Positions 34,426 to 42,453 of a stretch of DNA of 64,000 bases are shown piece by piece (the stretch's first letter is position 1; each line of letters opens with the position of its first letter). The notes under the pieces were generated by a model. The model worked only from the letters and a program-made list of their open reading frames with translations. It was not told the DNA's origin and did not search any database. The position numbers were made by a program, and so were the translations under genes. The stretch is from DATKRB01 sp036501425 (GTDB taxonomy: Bacteria > Actinomycetota > Acidimicrobiia > Acidimicrobiales > RAAP-2), in NCBI GenBank assembly GCA_036501425.1, contig DASYAI010000009.1, positions 9,297 through 73,296 of the forward strand, written 5' to 3'.

Positions 34426-35295
34426 TCAGCGGGGGACGATGTCGGCCAGCCGGGGCATCGCCGGGCCGATGGTCTCCTCGAGCCACCGGGCCGGGGCATC
34501 TCCGACCGCCCCGACCATCGCCGTGCTGACCCCGACGGCGGCAAGCGCCTGGGCCCGCTCGAGCACCTGGTCCACGGTGGCGTCGGGCGGGGCCCCCAGC
34601 ATGGCGGTCACCTCGATCTCGGCGAGGTCGCGGCCCACGTCGTCGCAATGGCGGCGCAGCACCTCGACCTTGCCGGCGACCACCTCGGGCGGCCCGAACA
34701 GGTTGCACGCATCCGCGTACTGCGCCACCAGGCGGAGCGTCTTGCGTTCCCCGCTCCCGCCGATGAGGATGCGCGGCCGTGGTTGGCTGATCGGCTCAGG
34801 GACGCAGAGGGTCTCCTCGAGCGTGTAGTGCTTTCCGTGGAACGGACCGTTGTCGTCGCTCCACATCTGCAGGCATATCTCGATGGCCTCCTCCAGCCGC
34901 TCGAAGCGCTCGGCCAGCGGCGGGAACGGGACACCCAGACCCCGGTGCTCGCGCTCGTACCACGCCGCGCCGATCCCGAGCTCGGCCCGTCCCTCGGACA
35001 ACACGTCGAGCGTCGTGACCGTCTTGGCCAGCAGCCCGGGATGTCGGTACGTGACACCGGTGACCAACAGTCGCAGCCGCAGGCGGTCGGTGCGACCGGC
35101 GAGGAACCCGAGGGCGGTGTACCCCTCGAGCATCGGGTGCTCGGCCGGCGCCATCTGCTCCATCTGGAACCAGTGGTCCATGACCGACAGGGCCCGGAGG
35201 CCCGCCCGCTCGGCGGTCAGGGCCAGATCGCTCAGCCCGCGGCCGATCCCGTCGGATGCCCAGTCGAAGCGCGAAACGTGAATGTCGATGTGCAC
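34426..35295 (-). CDS. LLM class F420-dependent oxidoreductase
   Basis: 289 residues, TIM-barrel luciferase-like. ALSVMDHWFQMEQM near the N-terminus, LLVTGVTYRHPGLLAKTVTTLDVLSEGRAELGIGAAWYEREHRGLGV is the conserved F420-enzyme core, and RILIGGSGERKTLRLVAQYADACNLFG the later phosphate-binding part. It matches the F420-dependent TIGR03560-type group in size and wording. GTG 35295 has no ribosome-binding site; TAGAAA on the minus strand (35303-35308) is 7 nt upstream. Confidence 0.9.
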   Translation of the reverse strand: MHIDIHVSRFDWASDGIGRGLSDLALTAERAGLRALSVMDHWFQMEQMAPAEHPMLEGYTALGFLAGRTDRLRLRLLVTGVTYRHPGLLAKTVTTLDVLSEGRAELGIGAAWYEREHRGLGVPFPPLAERFERLEEAIEICLQMWSDDNGPFHGKHYTLEETLCVPEPISQPRPRILIGGSGERKTLRLVAQYADACNLFGPPEVVAGKVEVLRRHCDDVGRDLAEIEVTAMLGAPPDATVDQVLERAQALAAVGVSTAMVGAVGDAPARWLEETIGPAMPRLADIVPR

Positions 35296-35302
35296 ACCGA
35301 GG

Positions 35303-35308
35303 TTTCTA
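35303..35308 (-). promoter_or_regulatory. -10 hexamer candidate for the LLM gene (leaderless)
   Basis: TAGAAA on the minus strand ends 7 nt before GTG 35295; no ribosome-binding site lies between. The last base differs from consensus, so support is weaker than for the other leaderless candidates. Confidence 0.3.
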
Positions 35309-35398
35309 TCACCCCGAGCCCGATCCGAAACGGGCGCCAGGCGAACGGCCAGCTCGGTGTTCGGCCGCGCGCGGCGACGGCCGCGAAACTCGGTGTCC

Positions 35399-35767
35399 TC
35401 AGGCGGCAGGCCGGGTGAGCTCGTCGAACCGACGCATGTACGACTCGACCAGCTCGGCCGGGATACGACCCCGCTCGCCGATCTCGATGCCCTGCTCGCG
35501 GGCCCACGCCCGAACGGCCGCCGGACGGGCGAGGTAGAGATTGAGCAGTTCGCCGGGCAGCGGACCCCGTTCACCGATGGCCATTCCTTGGCGCCGCGCC
35601 CATTCCCTCACCACGGCCGGGCGGGCGAGGTACAGCGCCACCAAATGGTTGGGGATCCGACCACGAGCGGCGACCGTGATCCCTTGCTCGACTGCCCACG
35701 CCCGCACGTCAGCCGGTGTCCATTCCGCGGTTTGCTCGCGCTGCTTCACGTCGTCGTTGCTACCCAT
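35399..35767 (-). CDS. triple Lsr2-type DNA-binding-domain protein
   Basis: 122 residues made almost wholly of three tandem copies of the Lsr2 C-terminal DNA-binding fold, at a fixed 32-residue period: Trp24, Trp56 and Trp88 in (V/A)R(A/E)WA, each followed by QG, then RGR35-37, RGP67-69 and RGR99-101, then (I/L)P and a short helix ending in Tyr. In Lsr2 the RGR loop enters the minor groove of AT-rich DNA; copy 2 has lost its second Arg. The Lsr2 N-terminal dimerisation domain is absent. ATG 35767 has TATTCT 6 nt upstream and no ribosome-binding site. The adjacent gap (35780-35934) is unusually AT-rich and could be a target. Confidence 0.85.
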   Translation of the reverse strand: MGSNDDVKQREQTAEWTPADVRAWAVEQGITVAARGRIPNHLVALYLARPAVVREWARRQGMAIGERGPLPGELLNLYLARPAAVRAWAREQGIEIGERGRIPAELVESYMRRFDELTRPAA

Positions 35768-35773
35768 GATCAA

Positions 35774-35779
35774 AGAATA
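35774..35779 (-). promoter_or_regulatory. -10 hexamer candidate for the triple Lsr2-type gene (leaderless)
   Basis: TATTCT on the minus strand ends 6 nt before ATG 35767, with no ribosome-binding site. Confidence 0.45.
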
Positions 35780-35934
35780 GCGCCTGTGGACGGAAACTAC
35801 CTACTCGGCCTAGTCGGCGGGGCGTCAAGCGCACGACCCAATAATACCCTTCGAAGCCGGAAGAAAAACTCCGGATCAAACTACCGATCGGCGGCGGCGA
35901 AATCACTACGCCCTCGCACTGCGACGAAATCGCG

Positions 35935-36786
35935 CTATCGACCGAAGGGATTCTGCTCGCTGAGCTGATAGCGCACGCCATAGTTGTCGCCGGGATCGAG
36001 GGCGATCGTTCCCTCGTCGTCTCCCTCTATCACTCCCACACCCTTTTCTTCGAGGTACGACGCGGCCCGCGCGACGCTCTCGACCTCGAGCTCGATGGAA
36101 CGCAGTCGTGGCCCGAATTGGTCCACGAAGGAGGCCAGCACACCCTCGCCCTCCGGCTGGTTGAGCTCGATGACGTGGTCGGCCACCCGGAATGCCGCCG
36201 AACGTGCGCCGATCCGATCCCGGTCGCGCCGGAGCACCTCGTGTGCACCCACCAGACCCTCGAGGAAGGTCCCGGCGGCCCCGAGATCACGGACCGCGAC
36301 CCCGAGCGCGTTCAGCCCCCGGATGCCCAGGGGGTGGTCGGTTCGCCACCGGTCGGCGGACCAGCCGGGCGCGAGCCTCGGGTCGTTGGCCATCTCGCTC
36401 GGGCACATCTCGAGCAGCATGCCGTGGGTGTCCTTGGGGTGGGTCATGAGGAACGATCCGGCGTAGTAGCTCCCGAGCCGCACACCCCGCTCCTCGAGCG
36501 CGGTCTTGGCCGCCTCGAGATCGGGAACCTTCCACTCGAAGGAGTGCCACGAGTTTCCGTAGCGCGCAAGATTCCGTCCGAGGAGGGAGGTGGCCGTGCG
36601 GGGCGAGAACAGCTCGATGCAGGTGTCCCCGATCACGAACAGCGACGCGTCGCGCTCCTCGGCCTCGTGGTAGGAGTTCATGTAGATCTCCGCCCCGAAG
36701 ACGTCCTCGTAGAAGTGGTTGGCGGCGTCGAAGTCGTCGAGGACCTGGTTGACGTGGAGCAGTTTCTCTACCGGGATGGTCGTCAT
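35935..36786 (-). CDS. VOC superfamily (glyoxalase/dioxygenase-like) protein
   Basis: 283 residues with two VOC modules. The first (about 5-130) begins VEKLLHVNQVLDDFDAANHFYEDVFGAE and holds GNSWHSFEWKVPDLEAAKTALEERGVRLG; the second (about 155-280) has LNALGVAVRDLGAAGTFLEGLVGA and IELEVESVARAASYLEEKGVGV. His and Glu residues at the expected strand ends suggest a metal site, but the reaction is not predictable. ATG 36786 follows TAGTGT by 7 nt with no ribosome-binding site. Divergent from the Fur-family gene. Confidence 0.85.
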   Translation of the reverse strand: MTTIPVEKLLHVNQVLDDFDAANHFYEDVFGAEIYMNSYHEAEERDASLFVIGDTCIELFSPRTATSLLGRNLARYGNSWHSFEWKVPDLEAAKTALEERGVRLGSYYAGSFLMTHPKDTHGMLLEMCPSEMANDPRLAPGWSADRWRTDHPLGIRGLNALGVAVRDLGAAGTFLEGLVGAHEVLRRDRDRIGARSAAFRVADHVIELNQPEGEGVLASFVDQFGPRLRSIELEVESVARAASYLEEKGVGVIEGDDEGTIALDPGDNYGVRYQLSEQNPFGR

Positions 36787-36793
36787 CGGGTGG

Positions 36794-36799
36794 ACACTA
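36794..36799 (-). promoter_or_regulatory. -10 hexamer candidate for the VOC gene (leaderless)
   Basis: TAGTGT on the minus strand ends 7 nt before ATG 36786; no ribosome-binding site between. Confidence 0.4.
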
Positions 36800-36853
36800 C
36801 CGACAGCGCCGAGCCCGCGACCGGCCCGGCCGGGCCCGCAGGACGCGACCGTC

Positions 36854-36859
36854 TAATGT
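36854..36859 (+). promoter_or_regulatory. -10 hexamer candidate for the Fur-family gene (leaderless)
   Basis: TAATGT ends 6 nt before GTG 36866. The hexamer is one of the closest to consensus in the window. Confidence 0.5.
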
Positions 36860-36865
36860 GGCAGG

Positions 36866-37324
36866 GTGAGCAAGCCACTCGGTGGGACCGAAGGCAGCAC
36901 CGCCAGCCTGGCCACGGTGGACGAGGTGCTCTCACTGGTGCGGGCGAGCGGCGGCCGGGCGACGCCGTCGAGACGCATCCTGCTGGAGGTGCTGTTCGAG
37001 GCGGAGGGTCACTCCACGGCCGAGACCCTGGCCGAGGCCGTGCAGCTGCGGGCGCCCGACGTGCACATCTCGACCATCTATCGCAATCTGGAGGAGCTCC
37101 AGCGGCTCGGCGTGGTGATCCATTCGCACCTGGGCCATGGGCCGGCGACCTACCAGCTGAGCTCTTCGGCCCATTCCCACTTCGTCTGCGAGCGGTGCGG
37201 CGCCATGGTCGAGGCCCCCGACGAGCTGTTCCGCGGCCTGGCCCGAACGGCCAAGGCCAAGCTGGGGTTCTCCATCGACCCCCACCACTTCGCGATCCTC
37301 GGGCGCTGCGCCGCCTGCAGCTGA
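36866..37324 (+). CDS. Fur family transcriptional regulator
   Basis: 152 residues. Winged helix with TPSRRILLEVLFEAEGHSTAETLAEAV and VHISTIYRNLEELQRLGVV, then the metal domain HSHLGHGPATYQLSSSAHSHFVCERCG and a C-terminal GRCAACS. Both CxxC pairs of the structural zinc site are present (CERC, CAAC), and the His-rich sensory site (HSHLGH, HSHF) is intact. It could be a zinc-, iron- or peroxide-sensing member; the divergent VOC gene is the nearest candidate target. Confidence 0.92.
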   Translation: MSKPLGGTEGSTASLATVDEVLSLVRASGGRATPSRRILLEVLFEAEGHSTAETLAEAVQLRAPDVHISTIYRNLEELQRLGVVIHSHLGHGPATYQLSSSAHSHFVCERCGAMVEAPDELFRGLARTAKAKLGFSIDPHHFAILGRCAACS

Positions 37325-37374
37325 CCACCGCCGCGCCGCGACGTCCGGCGCGGTCCTCCCCCCAGGGGGCAGGT

Positions 37375-38631
37375 TCAGAGGAGAAAGGAGAACAAGGGGG
37401 ACCCCGGGGGGACGGGGTCGATGTGCAACCCGCTCGCCGCCATGCGTGCCAGAAGATCTGGCAGATCGCCGGCCGCGTTCAGCTCGATGCCCACCAGCGC
37501 CGGACCGGTCTCGCGGTTGTTCTTCTTCACGTACTCGAACAGGACGATGTCCTCGCCGTGGACGAGCACGTCCCCGAGGAACGCCCTCAGGGCGCCGGGC
37601 TCCTGGGGGAACGTGACGAGGAAGTAGTTCCGGATGCCTTCGTGGAGCAGCGATCGCTCCACCACCTCGGCGTACCGGCTCACGTCGTTGTTCCCACCCG
37701 ACACGATGCACACCGTCGCCCCGCGCCCGCCGCCGGCGATGCTCGGCAGGTTCCGGGCCGCCGCGCTGGCGAGGGCGCCTGCCGGTTCGGCGATGATGCC
37801 CTCGGACTGGTAGAGCTCGAGCATCTCGGTGCACACCGCACCCTCGGCCACCGTGACGACGGTGTCGACGAGGTCGCGTACCACCGGAAACGTCAGATCA
37901 CCCACCCGGCCGACGGCCGCACCGTCGACGAAGGTGTCCACGGAGGGGAGCGACAGGGGGTGCCCGGCAGCCAGCGCGGCGCGCATGCTGGCCGCTCCCT
38001 CGGGTTCCGCGCCGACGATCCGCACGGCTGGGCGGCTCTGGCGGAGCCAGAGCGCGATGCCGGCGATGAGCCCCCCTCCGCCCACCGGAACCACCACGGT
38101 GTCGATGGCGTCGCACTGGTCCGCCAGCTCGACCGCGACGGTCCCCTGCCCGGCGATGGTGCGTGGATCGTCGAACGGGTGGACGTAGACCGCGCCCCGG
38201 CCGGCGCCGTCGGCGAGGGCCGCCGCGTTGCACTCGTCGAACGTCCGTCCGGCGATGACCGGCTCCACCCATGGACCGCCAACCGAGACGATGCGCGCCC
38301 GCTTCTGGCGCGGGGTGGTGCTCGGCAGGAAGACGCGGCCGCGGATCTCGAGCATGCGGCAGCTGTAGGCGAGGCCCAGCCCGTGATTGCCGGCGCTGGC
38401 GCAGACCACGCCCCGGCGTCGCTCCTCGGGAGTGAGCGACGAGACCAGGTTGTACGCGCCGCGGACCTTGTAGGAGCGGCCGAGCTGCAGGTCCTCTCGC
38501 TTGAGGAGGACGGTGCGGCCGAGCTCGTCGGAGAGCCGTTCGCTCGGCTCGAGGGGGGTGGTCCGGACCACGGCCTCGAGCCGCGCCGCTGCCTGCGCGA
38601 CGGCCGCGCCGGTCGGTGGGTGGAGGCTCAC
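37375..38631 (-). CDS. ilvA: threonine dehydratase (PLP-dependent, ACT-like C-terminus)
   Basis: 418 residues from GTG 38631. LKREDLQLGRSYKVRGAYN holds the PLP Lys (about residue 55), CASAGNHGLGLAYSCR the SAGNHGQG-like cofactor segment, VVVPVGGGGLIAGIA the phosphate-binding Gly loop and IVSGGNND the C-terminal catalytic motif. The last about 90 residues (YFLVTFPQEPGALRAFLGDVL onwards) form a single ACT-like domain, as in the shorter IlvA type. It deaminates threonine to 2-oxobutanoate. Longer in-frame starts up to 38745 would overlap the phosphodiesterase gene upstream. Confidence 0.88.
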   Translation of the reverse strand: MSLHPPTGAAVAQAAARLEAVVRTTPLEPSERLSDELGRTVLLKREDLQLGRSYKVRGAYNLVSSLTPEERRRGVVCASAGNHGLGLAYSCRMLEIRGRVFLPSTTPRQKRARIVSVGGPWVEPVIAGRTFDECNAAALADGAGRGAVYVHPFDDPRTIAGQGTVAVELADQCDAIDTVVVPVGGGGLIAGIALWLRQSRPAVRIVGAEPEGAASMRAALAAGHPLSLPSVDTFVDGAAVGRVGDLTFPVVRDLVDTVVTVAEGAVCTEMLELYQSEGIIAEPAGALASAAARNLPSIAGGGRGATVCIVSGGNNDVSRYAEVVERSLLHEGIRNYFLVTFPQEPGALRAFLGDVLVHGEDIVLFEYVKKNNRETGPALVGIELNAAGDLPDLLARMAASGLHIDPVPPGSPLFSFLL

Positions 38632-38704
38632 GGCCTGGCCGGCTCCGGAGGCCCCGGCGCCGGCGACCTCCCATGGCCCCCCGGGGAGCGGATCGTCGGG
38701 GGGC

Positions 38705-39193
38705 TCAATCGCCGAGGGTCTCGATCGAGCGGGTGGTGACCACATGGCCGGCGATCCGGAGCCGGCCGAACGTCCGCCACGGCTGGGCGCGTCGCTGGGT
38801 CGGCGATCCGGGGTTGAACAGGATCTGCCCCCCGATCCCCACCTCGTCGATCGGCACGTGGCTGTGCCCGAAGACGACCACGTCGGCCTGGGGGAACATC
38901 CGCTTCAGCCGAGCGGCCCGGCCCCGGGCGGCCCCGCTGTCGTGCACCATGCCCACCCTGACCCCGTCGAGCTCGACGAGCTGGGACCCGGGCAGGGCGC
39001 CGACGAGGGCGTGGTCGTTGTTGCCCAGCACCGCGTGGGTCGGCACCGACGAGCAGAGCTGCTCGAGCGCGAGGGCCGAGGTCACGTCGCCGGCGTGGAG
39101 CACGACATCGGCGTCGGCGAGCGCGGCCCGGAGCGCGCCGGGGAGCTCGAGCCCGCCCTTCAGGTGGGTGTCGGCCAGGACCACCACGTCCAC
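38705..39193 (-). CDS. YfcE/MJ0936-type metallophosphoesterase
   Basis: 162 residues. All metal-site motifs of the small calcineurin-like phosphodiesterases are present in order: VVLADTHL (D-x-H), LHAGDVTS (GD), VLGNNDHAL (GNND), VGMVHDSG (His) and VFGHSHVP (GHSH). The metal centre would be dinuclear; the substrate is likely a phosphodiester. GTG 39193 follows TAGGGT by 6 nt with no ribosome-binding site. Upstream of ilvA on the same strand with a gap of 73 nt. Confidence 0.92.
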   Translation of the reverse strand: MDVVVLADTHLKGGLELPGALRAALADADVVLHAGDVTSALALEQLCSSVPTHAVLGNNDHALVGALPGSQLVELDGVRVGMVHDSGAARGRAARLKRMFPQADVVVFGHSHVPIDEVGIGGQILFNPGSPTQRRAQPWRTFGRLRIAGHVVTTRSIETLGD

Positions 39194-39199
39194 CGGGCC

Positions 39200-39205
39200 A
39201 CCCTA
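39200..39205 (-). promoter_or_regulatory. -10 hexamer candidate for the phosphodiesterase gene (leaderless)
   Basis: TAGGGT on the minus strand ends 6 nt before GTG 39193, without a ribosome-binding site. Confidence 0.4.
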
Positions 39206-39254
39206 CTGGGACCGGGGTCGGTGCCCGGGCTCGGCGACCGTAGGGTGCGATGGC

Positions 39255-39260
39255 TAGTGT
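39255..39260 (+). promoter_or_regulatory. -10 hexamer candidate for the acyl-CoA dehydrogenase gene at 39267 (leaderless)
   Basis: TAGTGT ends 6 nt before ATG 39267, and there is no ribosome-binding site. It is 50 nt from the divergent phosphodiesterase -10. Confidence 0.45.
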
Positions 39261-39266
39261 TGCGCC

Positions 39267-40475
39267 ATGGTCACGATCACTGAGCAGGAGGTTCTCGATC
39301 AACCGGTCGAGGAGCTGCTGAAGAACCACCCACCTGCCTCGACCCCCCCGGTCGACTTCCTCGGGGCACAGTACGACGCGGGGCTGGCGTGGCTGCATTT
39401 CCCGGAGGGGTGGGGCGGCCTGTCGCTCTCCATCGACCTCCAAGAGGGGCTCGACGCCCGGCTGGCCGCCGCCGGCGCTCCGCCGAGCGGCCGGGTGACC
39501 AACCCGATCGGGGCCGGGCAGATCGCCATGACCCTCCTCACCTACGGCAGCGAGGACCAGAAGCGGCGGTACCTGCGCGCCATCTTCACCGGGGAGCAGT
39601 ACTGGTGCCAGCTGTTCAGCGAGCCGGGCAGTGGCTCGGACCTGGCCTCGCTCTCGACGAGGGCGGTCCGCGACGGCGAGGAGTGGGTCGTCAACGGCCA
39701 GAAGGTCTGGACGTCGGGCGCCCACCAGGCCCAGTACGCCATCCTGCTGGCCCGCACCGATCCCGACGTCGAGAAGCACGCCGGGCTGACCCAGTTCGTG
39801 GTCGACATGCGGGCTCCGGGCGTCGAGGTGCGCCCGCTGCGCCAGATGAGCGGCGGTGCCGAATTCAACGAGGTCTTCCTGACCGACGTCCACATCCCCG
39901 ACTCCGAGCGGCTCGGCGACGTCGGCGCGGGCTGGTCGGTGTCGAACACCACCCTGATGGCCGAGCGCTACAACATGCCGCGCACGCCCGAACGGGGCAG
40001 TGGCCCCATCGGCATCGCGGTGGGGATCTGGCAGGACCGCAAGGACAAGAGCTCGGCCCACGCCCGGGCACTGCGCGCCGAGCTGCTCCGTCACTGGGTG
40101 AACGCCGAGGTGCTCCGGCTCTTGCAGGCCCGAGCCGCGGCCCTGCGGGCTGCGGGGAGCGCCGGAGCGGAGGGGTCGCTCGGCAAGCTGGCCGTGTCGG
40201 TGGCCAGCAGGGACCTGTCGGCCTTCACGCTCGACCTGCTCGGGATGCAGGGTTCGCTGCTCGACGGGTACGACAACGTCAGCTCGGAGTTCGGGCGGCG
40301 TTCGCTGGAGGGCCCCTACGCCGCCCAGCGTGGTTTCGTGGGCAGCCCCGGCATGGCGATCGCCGGGGGCACCGACAACATCCAGCGCAACATCATCGGC
40401 GAGCGGGTCCTCGGCCTGCCACGAGAGCCCGCTCCCGACCGGGGCATCCCCTGGAGCGAGACGCTGCGGAACTGA
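39267..40475 (+). CDS. acyl-CoA dehydrogenase family protein
   Basis: 402 residues. CQLFSEPGSGSDLASLSTRAVRDGEEWVVNGQKVWTSGAHQA is the flavin- and substrate-binding middle domain, and GTDNIQRNIIGERVLGLPRE the C-terminal end. The Glu seen just before GT in the 2508 enzyme is Gly here (IAGGTDNIQRN), as in FadE-type subunits that use a Glu elsewhere or pair with a second subunit. Substrate may be a branched, cyclic or steroid-derived acyl-CoA (inference only). It is followed 27 nt later by an enoyl-CoA hydratase. Confidence 0.9.
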   Translation: MVTITEQEVLDQPVEELLKNHPPASTPPVDFLGAQYDAGLAWLHFPEGWGGLSLSIDLQEGLDARLAAAGAPPSGRVTNPIGAGQIAMTLLTYGSEDQKRRYLRAIFTGEQYWCQLFSEPGSGSDLASLSTRAVRDGEEWVVNGQKVWTSGAHQAQYAILLARTDPDVEKHAGLTQFVVDMRAPGVEVRPLRQMSGGAEFNEVFLTDVHIPDSERLGDVGAGWSVSNTTLMAERYNMPRTPERGSGPIGIAVGIWQDRKDKSSAHARALRAELLRHWVNAEVLRLLQARAAALRAAGSAGAEGSLGKLAVSVASRDLSAFTLDLLGMQGSLLDGYDNVSSEFGRRSLEGPYAAQRGFVGSPGMAIAGGTDNIQRNIIGERVLGLPREPAPDRGIPWSETLRN

Positions 40476-40502
40476 GGCGGCGGGTCCGAACCGAGCAGGA
40501 CG

Positions 40503-41291
40503 GTGGCTGACCTCGAGTACGCCGTGGACGACGGGGTGGGGACGATCCGGCTCAACCGGCCCCACCGCAAGAACGCGTTCACCATGGAGATGATCGAGCA
40601 GTGGGGCGACATCGTCCGTGACGTCCGGCACGACCCGGAGGTCCGGGTCCTGGTGGTCACCGGTACCGGGGACGCGTTCTGCTCGGGAATCGATCTGGAC
40701 GTGCTCGGGGACCCCGGGGCGACCCTTCCGCCGCTGGCCCGTCGCCAGCAGCTCACCGAGCACATCCACCGGGTGGCGCTGGGTCTGGAGGACCTCGACA
40801 AGCCGGTGATCGGCTCGGTGAACGGGGTGGCGGTGGGCGCCGGCATGGACATGGCGCTCATGACCGACATGCGCATCGCCGCCCGCTCGGCGAGGTTTTC
40901 GGAGAGCTACATCCGGGTGGGACTGGTCCCCGGGGACGGCGGCTGCTACTTCCTGCCTCGGCTGGTGGGGCTCCCCAAGGCGCTCGAGCTGCTGCTGACC
41001 GGGGACTTCGTAGGGGCCGAGGAGGCCGAGCGGATCGGGATGGTCAACCGGGTGGTCGACGACCACGAGCTGCCTGCCGCCACCGCCGACCTGGCCCGGC
41101 GGCTGGCGGACGCCCCGCCGGTGGCGGTCCGCATGATCAAGCGGGCCACATACCAGTCGGCCCGCAGCGACCTGCGGACCTCGCTCGACCTGATCGCCTC
41201 CCATTTCGGCGTCGTCTCGAGCACGGCCGACTCCTCGGAAGCCATGACGGCGTTCCGGGAGCGCCGTCCCGGGAACTTTCAGGGACGGTGA
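40503..41291 (+). CDS. enoyl-CoA hydratase/isomerase
   Basis: 262 residues, standard crotonase length. IRLNRPHRKNAFT, FCSGIDLDVLGDPG (first oxyanion-hole loop) and GSVNGVAVGAGMDMALMTDMRIA (second) are clear; YIRVGLVPGDGGCYFLPRLVG is the usual following helix. It would hydrate the enoyl-CoA made by the preceding dehydrogenase. GTG start, 27 nt after the dehydrogenase stop. Confidence 0.92.
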   Translation: MADLEYAVDDGVGTIRLNRPHRKNAFTMEMIEQWGDIVRDVRHDPEVRVLVVTGTGDAFCSGIDLDVLGDPGATLPPLARRQQLTEHIHRVALGLEDLDKPVIGSVNGVAVGAGMDMALMTDMRIAARSARFSESYIRVGLVPGDGGCYFLPRLVGLPKALELLLTGDFVGAEEAERIGMVNRVVDDHELPAATADLARRLADAPPVAVRMIKRATYQSARSDLRTSLDLIASHFGVVSSTADSSEAMTAFRERRPGNFQGR

Positions 41292-41376
41292 TCCGCCCGG
41301 ACCCCTCCGGCGGGTCTTCGGCGGCGGGACGGTCGGCGAGCCCTGGCGATCGGCCCCGCGGCGCGCCGGCCCGCTG

Positions 41377-42354
41377 ATGCTGGCGCTCCGTTGCACCGCC
41401 TACGGGCCGCCCGAGGACCTGGTCGTCGAGGAGGTGCCCGATCCCGAGCCCGGCCCGCTCGACGCCGTGGTGCGGGTGGAGGCGGCGTCGGCCAACTTCC
41501 CCGACGTGCTCATCGCCCAGGACCGCTACCAGATCTCGGTGCCGGTGCCCTTCACCCCCGGCAGCGAGCTGGCCGGGACGGTGGAGCGGGTGGGTCGAGA
41601 CGTCCGGGGAGTGCGTCCCGGCGACCGGGTCCGAGGATCCACCATGGTCGGTGCGTTCGCCCAACGGGCGTGCCTGCCCGCCGCCTCGCTGTCGCCGGTC
41701 CCCCAGGGGGTGAGCTTCGCCGACGCCGCCGCCTTCTGGGTCGTCTACGCCACCGCCTACCACTCGCTGCGGAGCGTGGCCGAAGTGCGACCCGGCGAGT
41801 GGGTGGCGGTGCTCGGTGCCGCCGGGGGAGTGGGCCTGGCCGCGGTCGACGTGGCTCAGGTCCTCGGAGCCCGGGTGCTCGCCGCGGCCTCCAGCGACGA
41901 GAAGCTGGCCTTGTGCGCCAGCCGGGGGGCGTCGGCGCTGGTCAACTACGTCACCGAGGACCTCAAGACCGCGATGAAGGAGCTCACCGGCGGGGCCGAC
42001 GTGGTGATCGACCCGGTGGGTGGCGCGGCCGCCGAGCTCGCCTTGCGGGCCACCCGTTGGGGCGGGCGCTTCGTCACCGTGGGGTTCGCCAGCGGAGAGA
42101 TCCCCCGCATCCCGCTGAACCTGGTCCTGCTGAAGGGCGTGACCATCCGGGGGTTCGAGATGCGCAGCTACGCCGACCACCACGGGTCCCTGGCCGCGAG
42201 GGATCGCGAGGAGCTGATCGATCTGTTCGACCGCGGGCAGCTTCGCCCGATGGTCTCGGCCACCTACCCTCTGGCCCGGGCGGGTCAGGCGCTTGCCAGC
42301 CTGGCGCGGCGCCAGGCGACCGGCAAGGTGGTGATCACGCCCTGGGATCCCTAA
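41377..42354 (+). CDS. quinone oxidoreductase-type (zinc-free MDR) NADPH oxidoreductase
   Basis: 325 residues of the medium-chain dehydrogenase/reductase family: catalytic domain with SANFPDVLIAQDRYQ and PFTPGSELAGTVERVG, then Rossmann domain with VLGAAGGVGLAAVDVAQVLGARVLAAASSDEK. There is no structural-zinc Cys cluster or catalytic-zinc GHE motif, so it is a QOR/MECR-like NADPH-dependent reductase. It acts on quinones or enoyl groups. It lies 85 nt after the hydratase and may be part of the same operon. Confidence 0.9.
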   Translation: MLALRCTAYGPPEDLVVEEVPDPEPGPLDAVVRVEAASANFPDVLIAQDRYQISVPVPFTPGSELAGTVERVGRDVRGVRPGDRVRGSTMVGAFAQRACLPAASLSPVPQGVSFADAAAFWVVYATAYHSLRSVAEVRPGEWVAVLGAAGGVGLAAVDVAQVLGARVLAAASSDEKLALCASRGASALVNYVTEDLKTAMKELTGGADVVIDPVGGAAAELALRATRWGGRFVTVGFASGEIPRIPLNLVLLKGVTIRGFEMRSYADHHGSLAARDREELIDLFDRGQLRPMVSATYPLARAGQALASLARRQATGKVVITPWDP

Positions 42355-42453
42355 ATCTCAACCTCCACTAGACACTGAGCTAAGTGGTGAACCAGCAGGC
42401 CGCTGCGTTGGCCGCGGCTCGAGCCGCTGCCGTGGCTCCCGCGGCTCGGGCCG

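Noticed and set aside
36118..38739. An 873-residue plus-strand open frame opposite the VOC and ilvA genes.
   Set aside because: It also covers the Fur-family gene in a different frame. All true genes here have family motifs, so this is a GC-driven shadow.
42355..42453. An AT-richer stretch after the quinone oxidoreductase gene looked like the 3' end of a tRNA.
   Set aside because: No acceptor stem, anticodon arm or T-loop could be folded. Only a weak CCACT/AGTGG hairpin is present.
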